Under the pieces are notes generated by a model that worked only from the letters and a program-made list of their open reading frames with translations, was not told where the DNA came from and did not search any database. A program made the translations under genes and the position numbers. DNA of 64,000 bases, from NCBI GenBank assembly GCA_037974665.1, contig CM075773.1, positions 33,118,853-33,182,852 of the forward strand, in the 5' to 3' direction. Shown one piece after another: positions 36,144 through 49,600 of the stretch. Source of the stretch: Ehretia macrophylla (lineage: Eukaryota; Streptophyta; Magnoliopsida; Boraginales; Ehretiaceae). Positions within the stretch are counted from its first letter, which is position 1; each line of letters opens with the position of its first letter.

Positions 36144-38882
36144 CAAATATTATTTGCAACAGTGATATACTTTGAATTATACTGTTATAAGAATAGGTTA
36201 ATTATTTTTCCTCTTCTATTAAGATTTGGGTTAATACTTGTATTCGAATTATTTATTGAATATAGTATTTATATATATATATATATATATATCTCTCATG
36301 GTATCACACACTTCGTTTCGGCAAAATTTCTTCACAATATGTGTACCATATCAGAGCTCAGCTTTCCGAATTTGGTGTTTATTATAAAGTGGAGTCTCAC
36401 TAGGAAAACTTCAAACATATCACATCACCTCCCATATGATTTAACATAGGGAGGTCTAACTATGTTTTAGCGTAACACGTTTTTTATTGATCCTTATATG
36501 GATAATTTTTTCTCAACCTTCTAGCAACAAAGTTTCACTTCATACTGGCTCAATTCACATGATAATTTGGGTTTCTCTATGTTCCATTAAAACTGACATG
36601 ACAGACTGTGACTATATGATTAAACGTAACATATCATATCCAGTACAATGCATAGAAATTGAAGTGGAGAAATGCACCACTGCTGCAAGGAAAAAAACTT
36701 AAAAACATCGATCCGGTAAATTACAGATTGGATTAACTATAAAGCTAAAGGCAAGTGTTTTCATTAGTCAAAATTAACAGTAAACCTTTTAAATAGTCTC
36801 CTCGACATTTTACTCTCTAATGTTTTATAATATTGTATAATACATTTTGGTCTCTAAACTCCTATTTATTGACTCTTTACGGATTTTTTTCATTTTTCTT
36901 CTATTTGTTAACAGAAAAAAACACGTCGATGGGGGTATTTATATGATTCAAATGGGTTGAAATTCATGGGCATTTAGAGTGTTTGCAATGTATAAATTTA
37001 GACTAACACATTTAACATATAACTTAATTAAAATATATTTACAAGACATGAACTTAACCTAATACAAAGTAATATTGATGTAATTTAATAGATACGTGAC
37101 TCTTCATGGTACTTAAATAAATCATTCAAAATACATGATTCATCTTCACTCGTGAAGGTACTTTTTATGTTCCAAATCTAAATAGCTTCTCCACAGTAAA
37201 ATAAAATTTAATATCCACAACTGTCTTTTGCATTGTCACGATCCACTGAGATTCAATCATATTTTGTTGCTTCAATTCGTAATATAACTAAAATAAAATA
37301 AAAAAGTGTCTCTTTTGTATGTGTGTTTTGCTAAAAAAGACTCTGTTTGTGATGCTTTATGTTGGTGCTTATTTAGTCTACTATAAGAATGAGATTTGTT
37401 CAATTGATTGAACCAGTCTTGATGCCATGAAATATAGCTGATTAATTAATATTTGAAAAGTTATTATTAGTTGTTTTATTTTCTTTTATCTTCCTTTTGT
37501 TGCCAATAGTATGTCATAAAAAATTGGATCCCCTGACACGATATGACATAAAATTCACACCATAATTAGATTTCTCTTGTACTGTTATAACTATACCATA
37601 ACAAAGGTATGCTTTTAATTATGTAATGAATGATTTGGAACGAAAACATCGACCCTTATTTTTTCCTGTTTATATTGTTTGCTTCCCTAGAGATGATCAA
37701 CTACAAAGTTCTTCATACTTATCAAATGGCCTACCATGTTCTGTGGGGACTAGTTTTGTTAAACGGTTTCATTAAAACTTGTCAAGTAGGGCAAGGCTGC
37801 AAGCTAATGGACTCAAGTTACTGTTGTTGATATTATTACACTATCCATTTCAGGCGACATGAACCATGTAAACCTTATCTTGGACTTGATTAAACCTAAT
37901 CCTCGTCCACAAATAAATATATCACGAGATTTGCCACCAAAAAAAAAAAAATGTAGGATTTGTTGTTGCATTAGTGAATTTCCATTAGTTGACTTTACTA
38001 TCCTTTGCCTTAATTTGGCCATAATATATACTGCTGTCAAATGGGTTTTACCCTGCATTACTAAACACCGTATTTGATGAATGACAATTATGCACAAGGG
38101 ATAATGGATTTGAATCCTCTCATAATGAGATTAATGGTATAATGAAGCGATGATATATAAAGTTATGATAAAATAATTTAAACCCTCGAGTATGAAAATT
38201 AATGAAATAAATGTATCATCACTTCACCACCATCAACTTTCTTGTAACATTATAACATTATAAGAAAATTCATGTTTGTTACAAACATTCTAACTCAGTT
38301 TACGAGGGAAAATGAAACAGAAAAAATAAGGGAAAAATTATGACTTCTCCTTTTAATTCTTACTCTTTTGTCTCCATGGAGGATGAACCTTGGAGGCTAT
38401 TATAGGAGGCCAGGGCATGCCAACATATTCATTAAATTAAGTGATTCCAAACACAATTCATGTTTCATCACAATATGAAAAATTTTCACAAAAGATGATT
38501 GTAGAAGACAGATTTTGATTTTTGAAGTACTTCAAAGGGCTCATTGACACGATTTACTTTTTCTTTTTCCCAGTGTCATCCACTGAGTGATCATAACTAT
38601 AATGAAGCAAATGCAATTTTTGACACGATTTTATCTGACTGAAATAAAAAAGGATGCAGAGAGTCGTTTCCAATAGATATGATTACTTGAAAGTAATAAC
38701 AAACTGTTATGCAACATTTTTTTTTTTTCTTTTGAATCGGTAAGCAAGTATTCCGCTAAACTCAAAATATTTGTAAACCTAAGGAACAAATTTACGTATT
38801 AGCTTTTGTTCAGCAAAAGGTAAGAGGGTCGAAGAAGTATGGAGCAATAACTTTTTGCAGATGTGAACAATCTATAAATTTA
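36144..38882. other. Intergenic
   Basis: No gene is supported. A (TA)n tract lies near 36268-36292. Copy B of the dispersed repeat lies at 37690-37915. A T-run followed by 'cggtaagcaagtattccgct' (38718-38760) resembles an L1 3' tail on the minus strand. The short frames here have no recognisable domain. Confidence 0.5.
37690..37915. repeat. Dispersed repeat, copy B (partner at 2291-2715)
   Basis: It shares 'ctagttttgttaaacggtttcattaa', 'aagtagggcaag' and 'gacatgaaccatgtaaacct' in order with 2291-2715. Confidence 0.6.
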
Positions 38883-39374
38883 CATTACAAGAAATATTAG
38901 AAAGGGAGACGGTCCATTTCCATCTCCTTTTCATCCCCAATTTAGAAAGGAGATGGAAAGGAGACGAAAATTGATCGTCACCTTTGAGTCATTGAAAAAA
39001 TTGCAGTTTATCTCCATTTCATCTCAAATGGTGACAAAAAAAAGACGGACCAAAATAGTCACCATTTTTCGTTTCCATAAGAAATTCGTCTCCCTCACAG
39101 TCCGTCTCTAATTCGTCTCCCTTGCCCCGCCGTCTCTTGTTCGTCTCCTATCCCATGTCGTCTCCAATTTGTCTCCCTAAATATATTGTCTCTGTTTCGT
39201 CGCTTTTTTTTCAACTCCAATTCGTCTCTCCTTTTAAGTCGACATACCTAAGTCGTCCCCAAACTGTCTCAAAATTGTCACTATTCATGTATGGAAAGTT
39301 TCGTCTTATTTTCATCATTTTTTTGGTGATGAAAAAGAGACGGACTGTCGTTTTTGACAGTTTTTCTTGTAGTG
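38883..39374. mobile_element. Non-autonomous CACTA element
   Basis: The right end TTTTTCTTGTAGTG is the inverse of CACTACAAGAAAAA, and the left end CATTACAAGAAATA is a one-step decay of it. Subterminal 'tcgtctcc'/'ggagacga' repeats fill both sides, at least eight copies. There is no transposase, and the 3-bp TSD is not clear (tta/aaa). The frame at 39122-39403 lies inside it and is not a gene. Confidence 0.75.
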
Positions 39375-39950
39375 AAAGATGTATAAGATATAAATCTATA
39401 TAGATCAATATTGGATGAGATATGCATGTAAGTGTTCACACTTTTGCAGATATGGCTATGAAGACAAACAAATCACAGACCATAGTCACACTTATGCGCG
39501 ACATATATCAGATGATTGTGATTTGTTAATGTAATTATGATAAAATGATGTTGATACTTTACAATTGTAGAATTTTGCTAAGCGTTATAATGTTATGAAT
39601 AGATGCTTGTTCTTGCTGAAAGGGGTTGTGAAATACGGAAACACTGAAGGTGCAAGCCAAATCACTCTTAGGTTAATATTATTGCCACATTGATTAGAAA
39701 AACAAACATTACATAGATCCCCACACCAGAAACGAGATTACAACTACTACAGATGCATAGCAAACAGTATTTGAAACCCTAATGTAATTTGCAATCAACA
39801 TCTACTACATGTATACACCCTTAATAGACTCAGGCACCACACTATTGCAAGTGCAACTTGCTAGGAGCTTAATCCCTTATTCATATCAACCATAGCCAAG
39901 ATGCAACCAAGCTTGTACGTTCATAGAGATGCAGAAATTAGATGAATATA
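39375..39950. other. Intergenic, includes the likely 3' UTR of the SPIRAL1-like gene
   Basis: No coding region is seen. The part next to 39950 lies 3' of the minus-strand SPIRAL1-like gene. Confidence 0.4.
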
Positions 39951-40472
39951 TCATGATGACTTATCTCCAAATAAGTATCCAAGAGATGAATCTCCACCTG
40001 GAACTGAATTCACCTTCGTCGACGGACGGCCCTGAAAAATAATAGGTTAGTTAACAAAGGGGAAAGATCCATTTTACCCCGTGAGTTCTCAGAAAGTCAC
40101 AGAGTCCCCCTCGAGAAGACAAGTAAATCCTAAAGTTCATGGAGAACGTTGCAACTTTGTGAAGAATTCATGGGACAAAACAACGTGCGAAAAGAAAGCA
40201 ATTACTCAATTCAATATAAATGGAGACAATTGATAACTCACAGAGAGAAAGATCCCTGAATTCTGCTGGCCTTGCGCTTGCTTGTTAGAGATGTTTTGTT
40301 TGTCAGAAGGGGGAGGATTTTGTGGTGGCTGCTCTGGGGTGGTGTCAATTCCATAAGGTGGTGCATAAACAGTTGGTGAAGCAACAGGTGCAGCGTTTTG
40401 TTGCTTATCATCAGAACCAAATAGGTAGCCCAAGGAACTTTGACCACCACCATAACTTTCACCTCTACTCAT
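39951..40472 (-). CDS. SP1L: SPIRAL1-like microtubule-associated protein (2 exons)
   Basis: Exons 40472-40242 and 40031-39951 (GT/AG, phase 0) give 103 aa. It is a small plant-specific protein that binds cortical microtubules and steers directional cell expansion. Both diagnostic ends are present: the N-terminal GGGQSSLGYLFG and the C-terminal PGGDSSLGYLFGD, with DRPSTKV-like GRPSTKVNSV before the latter. The middle is proline- and glutamine-rich and disordered. The length fits the family (about 95-120 aa). A TATA box lies 45 bp upstream of the ATG. The gene looks intact; which SP1L paralogue it is cannot be told. Confidence 0.92.
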
Positions 40473-40516
40473 GGCTGCTGCTAAATTGTTTTTCTCAACT
40501 AAGGAAATGTGAGGTG

Positions 40517-40524
40517 CTTATATA
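40517..40524 (-). promoter_or_regulatory. TATA box of the SPIRAL1-like gene
   Basis: TATATAAG on the minus strand, 45 bp before the ATG. Confidence 0.5.
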
Positions 40525-40529
40525 AATCT

Positions 40530-43500
40530 AGGAATGCTAGGCCTAACCCTATATATGCCTATTTGTCTCCAATGTAGTTCTACTGTGTAAGAAGCACAAT
40601 TTTTCTTTTTTCTTTTTTTTTTGGTCGTATAAGTAGCACAATTCAAGTGGCTAATTTGCCAACTGTTTTTCTGTCATTTCTAAGCATTGAATAGCTTAAT
40701 GATTTAGAACTAAATTAAGCTACTATATGGAGTATATTCCATTCACAACATTGACTTTAATTTGGGCTTTACATTGATAGGTAACTGCATAAGGATTCCA
40801 ATTCAATTAATGGGGAAAAACTGATAATCATATAACTTAAGGTAAATAGTCTGTATTTTTTAAAATATAATCCTTGCTTGATATCGGGAAAAAAATGTAG
40901 TTTATAACAATACTTAAGGGGGAAATGTAAATTGCCTTTTATTTAATATTTTATTAAATCACGGTTGGAGACATCAAGCGACTACAATAAGTTTCTTCAA
41001 TCAGCTTTCTTTCTTTTCTCTTTCATTTTTTACACACATACCGAAGCCTAGGTCATAAAGGTCATCTAATGCCACACATGCACCTAGGTCACAAATTGAG
41101 AGTACTAAGTGGATATTCTGTTTGGAAGAAAGAACATGAACTATCACAGTTACCTCAATAGAGTCTTTCCTTTCTTTTCTAAGATATATTACCTCTTTGT
41201 GAAAGACTCTCTCGCCTATTCTACTAAATTAATAAGATTTAAGTTATGTTTAGTTTAACTTTTAGACATTTAAAAGTACTTCATCTGAGTTTAGAATCTG
41301 AACTAACTTGTTTGGCTTATTTTTTTAAAGTATTTTTAAGTAAAAGTTGAAGATGAAAAAAGATACAAAATGAGAAGCTCCAAATTGAAGCTTTTCATAA
41401 AAGGCTTTTACGAAACTGTTTTACATAATGCGGGAAGCTATTTTTCTTTTTCTTTTTTCTCAAATATACCCCTCCATATTTTTTAAAATCTGATATTACC
41501 CTCAAATTTTTTAAAAACTCAATGTTATCTAACACAGGTCAAACAGTCAATAGTTTTTGTTCAACAACACTTTTAACAAAAGTTCTATTCTAAAAGCTCT
41601 ACAATTCAAAAGCTGAAATTTCACAATTAGGCCAAACAAAACTTTAATATTAAAAAGAAGATGCACCTGGGATCGGATACATCTTCAATCCTTGAATGTC
41701 AGTTTTGCCTTCTTTTTTTTTTAGTTAATTGATGAGAGAAAAGTCGAAGTGGGCAAGGTCCTTTCTTTTATGAACCTGTAATAAATGATTCTTGTGAAAT
41801 CTCATAGCCAGAAGTCAATCAATTCACTAGTTTATTTTATGATTGATTAGAAAGACCAACCCTAGTACTTTTAAACTTTTAGATAAAATAGTAAGTTCAG
41901 CAAAATTAGCGAGGATGATGACAGTCGGGGGGGGGGGGGCGGGGGGGGGGGGGGGGGGGGGAGGCGGAGAGTACTAGTTTTATGACAGTTGAGTTTTATG
42001 ACAGTTGTTTGTCTCTAGTGTCTGCTAGTGTTGGAGGTGTTCCTTGAATTAGTTTTGGCAGAAAGAAGCGTGTTAGGCTTTAAATGCGAAGGCAATCCAA
42101 GATGATTTGGGAAAAAGTGTTACAGCTACGTACCTTGCTTGACGTAAAATTCAAATGTTACTATAGTTTTACTTGGTCACAATGGAGGCATTGTGAGTAA
42201 AAAATATAGGGGTAAGCTCGTGTATGAACAACAACTAGCAGATCCGCAATGAGGGTGATGCAGATTGAGTGGGGGAGTATGTCTTATATTGTAATTCATG
42301 ACCAACACCGGTCAACTAGCTGGGAAGGTTTAATCCACACATGACGTACTTGTGTCTAATGCAAACTAGCATGAAATATGAATGTTACAGGTGCATTTTG
42401 TTGCTTACCCATTCTACGTACACCGATTATATTTGCTTATTTTGGTTTGTCGACCTAGTGGATCAGGCTCGTTCCGATTCTAGCCTTTCAAAACATCAAA
42501 CTACTTAAATACAAAGTTTTAATAAGTTAAACTTTTAGATTAAGTGATCATTTATGTAGTATCAGAGACTAATTATAAAAAAGATCCTAAATTCAAGTCT
42601 CGTTAATTATTATTATTAGTTCACCACGTGACTAGCTCAACTATATATCTCTTGCACATAAAGATTGTTATAAAAATATCACATTAATGAAGTACATACC
42701 TTTTAAATTAAGTAGTCATTTACATTTTAGACAGTTGGTGACATGCAAGGAAGAGGTATCCAAGAACTTTTATTAACTATGAGTGAACATGTTAGGGCTT
42801 ATGATGAAGTAATTTTTGCGTCACGCATGCACATAACAAGTACAATCATGAAAATGTAAATTAGACCACCTCACATAAGTCACTTTAAAATCTTTTTGCA
42901 AATTACTGTTGGGCGTAGGCCCATAAAGATCGAAATAGAGATATAAAGATGAGTTCTTTTTTGTCATTGCGTAAAAGAAGATATATAAAGCAGTATAAAA
43001 CTCTCTTGTCAACTATAAAATGGCGGGGCATAATATCTTTTTTTCTTTTTATTTAAGAGGTCTAAACCATACACATATATTAAAAAATATCATTCACGAG
43101 AATTAATTTTATAATTTCTCACACTTATAATGAAAAATGTACCGCTAAACCATGAGGCCTGTTGTTGGTGGGGACATAATTCCCCTAGCAAAACCGAGAT
43201 AGCTAATTTTATGGAAACATTCCTGCCTTTTCTGATTATGGAACTAATTACATAAATTTTGCATGAATCTACTAGCCTAGGCCGGCTACTAAAAGTCAGA
43301 AAAAATCCGTGAAATTTATTTGCAAATATACAAGTAATCACACAAGAAAAAATGGTTACATGAGGCATGTCATTTATCAAATTGTATTGCTACGTTATTG
43401 CAAACTGAGAGGATAATGAAAACAATTTTAAATATCTATAATTGTGTAGGCTTTTTTTTTTTTTTTTTTTTCTGGTCGATTGGTTCGCAATTTGGGGTTT

Positions 43501-46500
43501 GCTGAAGTACATAGGAATAAGTTATTATGTTGCATTATCATCAGGTTGGCCTAATTAACCAACTAATTCTGAGAACAATTTAGGGTAAGCTAGGAAAAAT
43601 ATAGAGGGTGCCATTAAGAAACCGAATCCATTGGTAATTGGTACTCTTGAATTTACTTCTTTCCTTTTACCGGCCTAATGACTTGAAACCTTTTTTTGAC
43701 AAAAAATTCATGCACCTTAGAGGTACGCCTTTCACATTAGATTTATTTTAAAGTTATAAATTTTGTAATTTAACAGCACATCAAATCAGATAACATTTGT
43801 AATAGAATGATATAAGTTCAAATTAATCATAACCTATAAATACAAAGAGTTACTATTTAATTATTTCGCTCAACTCTTAAAGATCTAATGACTTAAAGTT
43901 ACACGTTATAATCTCACATTATTTAACGTGGTGACTTTGCTAGAAGCTAGCCTGAGATATTTGGTGAGGACCTGGAGATTTTAATATCCCAAAATCTAAT
44001 GGAGCCATCAAATCAAGAATCATGACAACAGTGATAACCCACAATAGAGGCAAGAAAGTAATACCATTTGCATGAGTCCGTAATCTATCAGCTGTCATCA
44101 TCGGTCACAACAAAGCTTTTGCACCTTGTTCATGTTTAACAACCACAAAAAGGTTGTTCAAACAAAAAAAAACAACAACCAAAAAAGAGGATGATTGATG
44201 GTGTTAAATCAAGATAAGCCATTACTTCAAAATATACGAAAGGGAGAGATTGTTATGAATTGATTGATCTAATTTAGCATAAAGCCTCCAAAAGGACCAA
44301 ATTAGTTTGGTTTAGATTGGTATATAGTCCGGTGGGAGGGTTGTTAGTAGGGAAAAGTTACCAATTAAACAATCGTTTCATTGGCTTTCTTTTTGCTAAC
44401 TTCTGACATTAATGTGATTCTCAAATCTTCCTTTCATATAGATGATTTTAATCGTCAAATGTGGTTTACAGAGAGGATTATTATAGTTTCTTAAACAATA
44501 AGTAAAGTCTCTGATATAATGATTTAGATATTCAAACTCACCAAATATCATTGATATTTGCAATCAATCATATTTCACTTTTTTCTTTCCGATCTGTGAT
44601 TGAATATAACTGTCAATATAACTATTCATGTGATTATTCTAACTATATTAAGTAATGAAATGAGTCTTGTAGAAAGTTTATCTATTCCTAATCTCAAATT
44701 GACTTACATTTATTGATGATGAAGATCAAATTTCAACTTCTAAATCTCGATTAATTAATAGTTAGAGTTTTTTATTTAATCATCACTAATTAGTATTTTT
44801 TACAAAAAAAATAGACATAAGATAAGAAATAAGGTGTTTTAATAAAATTTCAAATATCTATCATAGTAAAGTCTCCGATAAAATAATTTAGATATTCAAA
44901 CTCAACTTACAAAGGCACTTTATAGTTCCTGTATGTTGGGGCAGTCTTTCATGTCCATGGCCATTGATAGACATCTTAACAGCTATTAATTATTTTTTTA
45001 ATTTAGCCAACTGTAAAGATCAGCAGTTGGGCTAGACCTAGACCATAATTAGGGACGCAGTCTATAAAGGGATGCTGTCCAAAGTGATATTATGTGTCAC
45101 GAGGAGAACACTTCTAATTCATCAAGTGCTATCAAAAAGGATCTTCCATGATGCAAATCACGTATTAATGTTAAAATTAATAAGTATTAAATAGAGTAAT
45201 TCATCGTCTTAAATATTAATTTTGAAAAATTTTAATTTATTCACGTGGGATATTAAATTCTTCAATACAAGATTTCATATGACTTATGATTGATTGAAAC
45301 AATTAAATTCTGTAATATAATATCCCATGTGACTATTGAAGGTGCAATGAGATAATAAAAGAAGTTGAGAATTTAAAAGAGTTGCATACCATAGAACTTG
45401 TTTTCGAAAGTCTTAAATTCAAATTTATGTATTTTTATCACAAATTTTACTAATGTCCTCTCATTACAGATATTATCTAACTCTACAGACCTGTAACATG
45501 GGTTGGAATATGCTATTGTTATTATGGGATTTATAACAATGTGGTGAATTTAGTGTGCTCGTGCTAGGATGAGTACTTTGTCATAAATAAATAAAAAATA
45601 GAAAAAAAGAGTTGCATACTAATTAAGTCAGACACAAGAATCAGTTAAGCGTGGATGGATGTTGGAGAACACAATTGTCTCCAAATAAATAAATTAAGAT
45701 ATTTAAGATGAATATGTAAAATTTTGGACTACTCCACTAATTAGTATTAATTTATTTTAAGATGAAATTTTAAATTGTTTAACAAAATATTATAAAGTAA
45801 TCTAAAATTTTATATATTAATTTAAAAAAAATCCTAATTTAGTATATATAAAACAATTAGATTGTCGGATCGGTTCCTACTACAGAATAAGAGCCATAAA
45901 CAACTGTTTGTGATTATAATAGAATATGCAGCTGTTGAAGACAAATGCTCAGTTTGGAAGTCTGTCAAACTCCAATTTCCTAAGTGGGGTTTGACATTGC
46001 CGAAGACTAAACACGAATATGATTAAGAAGTTTGTATCAAGCAACAAGTTGAGATAAGAAGTTTCAGCGGTGCTTTAATGATAGTCATGACTCATGACAA
46101 TTACTGATGACTAGGATTAGTCCATTATTAATAGTTATGTTGGTTTCTTGTGGCACACATGGAGCCAAGCAACGGTAAGAAAAATTGCAAAGAAGCAGCC
46201 ATGTGGTCACCACTTGGCAAATAGGCCATTATGAAAGTTAATTAAGATTTGACGATTGAAATGACCGGTACTGACTCAAAACATTCAAATCTCTCTCGTC
46301 TAGTCGTTTTTATGACATAATCCCGTGTTGTTAGTGAGGAGGGGAGACAGCTTATGAGAGGCTGTTGCTAAGCTAAAGTGCGAGCCATATATAAGAATAG
46401 AGTCATTTAATTTGGACAGCCTAAGTATAGAAAATCCATAATCTAACAATTTATCAACTCTATATGAGAATAGAGTCATTAGTTAATGTTGCGTGTTTAA

Positions 46501-46643
46501 ATAATAATTTTGATTTAATATTTTAAATTTATAAATTTGATGTTCAAATAGTTATTTCTTAAATTTATAATATTAATTTCATTTGTAAACTTGGAATTCT
46601 GAATTCCAAAAGTGACACTGGACTCCAAATTTGATCTGCCGTG
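40530..46643. other. Intergenic
   Basis: No gene is supported in 6.1 kb. It holds the poly(G) tract (41927-41961), a T19-type run near 43450, and a 41-bp direct repeat (44505-44545 and 44868-44908). The frames at 42821-43380 have no recognisable domain. Confidence 0.5.
41927..41961 (+). repeat. Poly(G) tract, G13-C-G21
   Basis: 34 of 35 bases are G in a strongly AT-rich context, so it is potentially G-quadruplex-forming. Homopolymer length is error-prone in sequencing. Confidence 0.8.
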
Positions 46644-49600
46644 CTATATAATGGTCCACAATAAGCTCCATAATTTCTTGAGTAGTCCAACAAAAATTTT
46701 AAATATTGTTCTTGCACTATTAAGAAGCAGAAATAATATGGCTTGGAGTTGAAATATCATCCGTGGACTTCTAAGAAGTTGAATCATGGCTTGGGGATTG
46801 CTAAGAAGTTGAAATATGGCTGGTGGACACCGAAGAAAACCTGCATTATTGACAACCTTGTTAGATTAGTAAAAGTATGTTCTGATACACAAGTCTGCAT
46901 TGAAATTTAACTAGGTCTACTTACATTCAGCTTCTCTAGGCCAGGCATCAAATAGTGAAGTCACTTTCTCGCACAAAACCTGGATATATATATATATACA
47001 TCAAAATGGAAAAAAATAAATAAATTAAGGGTTCATTTGGATTCACGAGGGAAATGATATTATCAAAGCGAAAGAAGGGATTAATCATAGAAAAAAGGAA
47101 AGGGGATTAAATCTTATTTATTGGATAAAATTATAAAGGAAATGATCATAATCATTAAGTGTATGATATTGTATATTTTAGATAATGTTGTTTAGATAAT
47201 TATAGTTGTTTGAAATCAATTATTTTGTATTCTGTAATCCCGTAAGGGTTATCAGGTTGTTAGATAGATTTCCTTGTATTTTATAAATAGAGAATATCAT
47301 GTAACTGATTGACGTGAAATACAACAACCAATTTTATCAGAAGATAACGACTGACGTCGCTTTCTCAGTCCTGTTTTTCTTCCTTTACTCCCATGGCTTC
47401 TTCCACTGCCCCTTCCGTTACTTCTTTCTCCATTCCTACCTCTAACATCAAAACCTTTGTCACTGTCTCCGTCGATCACACAAATTATCCAACCTGGAAA
47501 AACCAGATTACTCATTTTTTCCGTTTTAACAAATTGCTTCCATATATTGATGGCACACTTCCGAATCCCTCCAAAGCCAAGTCCGTGGATGAATCTGCAT
47601 CTTCCACCCCATCTTTTTCCTCTTCAATCTCTTCTGATGAGTGGCATTGTACAAATAGCTTCGTCACTGCTGTATCATTGCCACTTTGTCTGATGCTCTA
47701 GTTCGTCAAGCATCTGATTTCTCGTCTGCTCGTGATCTTTGGTTGTCCTTAGAAGAATCATCTCTTCAACAGTCCATGGCTCGCCGTTCGCTGTTACGGT
47801 CTCAACTCTGCACTCTTCGCAAAAACAATCTTTCGATTTCCGAATATCTCCAACAACTTCGGCTTCTTGCCTCGTCGCTTGCTGCCATCGGCGACCCTAT
47901 CGCTGACTCAGACTTAGTCATCACCACCTTGAATGGTCTTCCCAAACCATACAGATCATTCATTACGTCTATTAAAAATATGGATACTTCTCCCTCATTT
48001 GCACAACTTCGTGCAAAACTTTTAACTCATGAATAAAGACTCATACTAGACAATGATGATAACAACTCTGTCATAACCAGCCATGATACAGCCTTGTTCT
48101 CTCAATTTTCTATTTTACCAACTTCTAGTGCACTCAAGTCTGTGGGTCCCACGAGCCATAATACTTGTCTCAAATGTCTTCTCACAAAAATTCCCAATCT
48201 CATGCATCCACTCCCAAATCGCAGCCCACTAATTCCTCTGGTCAGAAAAATAATTATTGTGGGAAATGCCAGATATGTCGTTTATAATTAGAGCCCCAAA
48301 TATAATTTAGAGACCTATTTTACATCAAAAGTTGTGAAAAGTGTTGGGTCCCATGTATATTTAAATCAAAAATAAGATTTGGGTCTCTAAAAATTTTTAA
48401 ATTTGGCATGTTTTTTATTTTGCTACCTCTGCTAAGGATAGCCTAATAGACAAATTCGGCTCCTTCTTAGTTTGTCGGTCTTTATACTCATAATTCTTCT
48501 CTTCCTCTACTCTTGCCCACTCCTCCGTCTCCTCAGCCTTGGATTCCTGATTCCGGCGCCACGTCTCACATGACGAATAATCCCACGATGGTTCAGTACA
48601 TGCAACCATACTCTGGTTTTGATCATGTTGTCATTGGTGATGGTAAGTCTCTCCAAATTGCTAATGTTGGTCGTTCTTCTCTTGTACATTCGGATCGGCA
48701 TTTTTCACTTAATAATGTCCTTCACGTACCTCAACTCACTCGTAATTTACTCTTTGTATCTAAATTTATGCGTGATAATGATGTCTCATTAGAGTTTTTT
48801 CCTTCTAAATGCATTGTTAAGGACCTCCACACCGGGATGCCTCTCCTTCAAGGCCATGCTGAATCCAATCTCTACAGCAATCTAGTCTTTCCACAGTTCG
48901 TGTCCTCTTCATCCCATGCTTTTACTGCATCTTGGGCCTCGGCTGATCTTTGGCATAGTCGGTTGGGCCATCCCTCGAAGCGTGTCTTGTCCTCACTCCA
49001 GAATAACCAGTCTTTAGATTTTTCTGATTTTTATTTGTCAAATAAAGTTTGTACTGCTTGCATGTTGGGAAAAAGTCATAGGTTACCTTTTACTCAGTCT
49101 AGTCACACTTCTATTTTTCCGTTAGAAACAGTTCATTGTGATGTTTAGGGTCCTGTACCCGTTGGCTCGTATTCTGGTTTTAAATATTTTATTCTTTTTA
49201 TCGACGATTTTAGTCGATACACTTGGTTGTACCCCTTACAAAATAAGAGTGATTGTGCTCAATCTTTTATTCATTTTAAATCTCTAGTTGAAAATATATT
49301 CTCCTCTCGCACAAAACATTTTCAGTGTGATGGTGCTAAAGAATTAATTCAAGGCTCTTTCGCAAAAATTATTGCTGATAGTGGAATTCAATATTGCATA
49401 TCGTGTCCCCATACGCCAGAACAAAATAGTCTGGCTGAACACAAAATTAGACACATAGCAGAAATGGGTGTCACACTTTTATCTCATGCCTCTATGCCAA
49501 AACGATTCTGGTTGGAAGCATTCAATACTGCTGTCTATTTAATAAATCGTCTCCCCACTCCGGTATTTAATAATGTCTCTCTAAATTTTCGTCTCTACAA

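Noticed and set aside
42480-42600. Primer-site-like GTATCAGAGA
   Set aside because: No LTR pair or polypurine tract can be found around it, so it is probably a remnant or chance.
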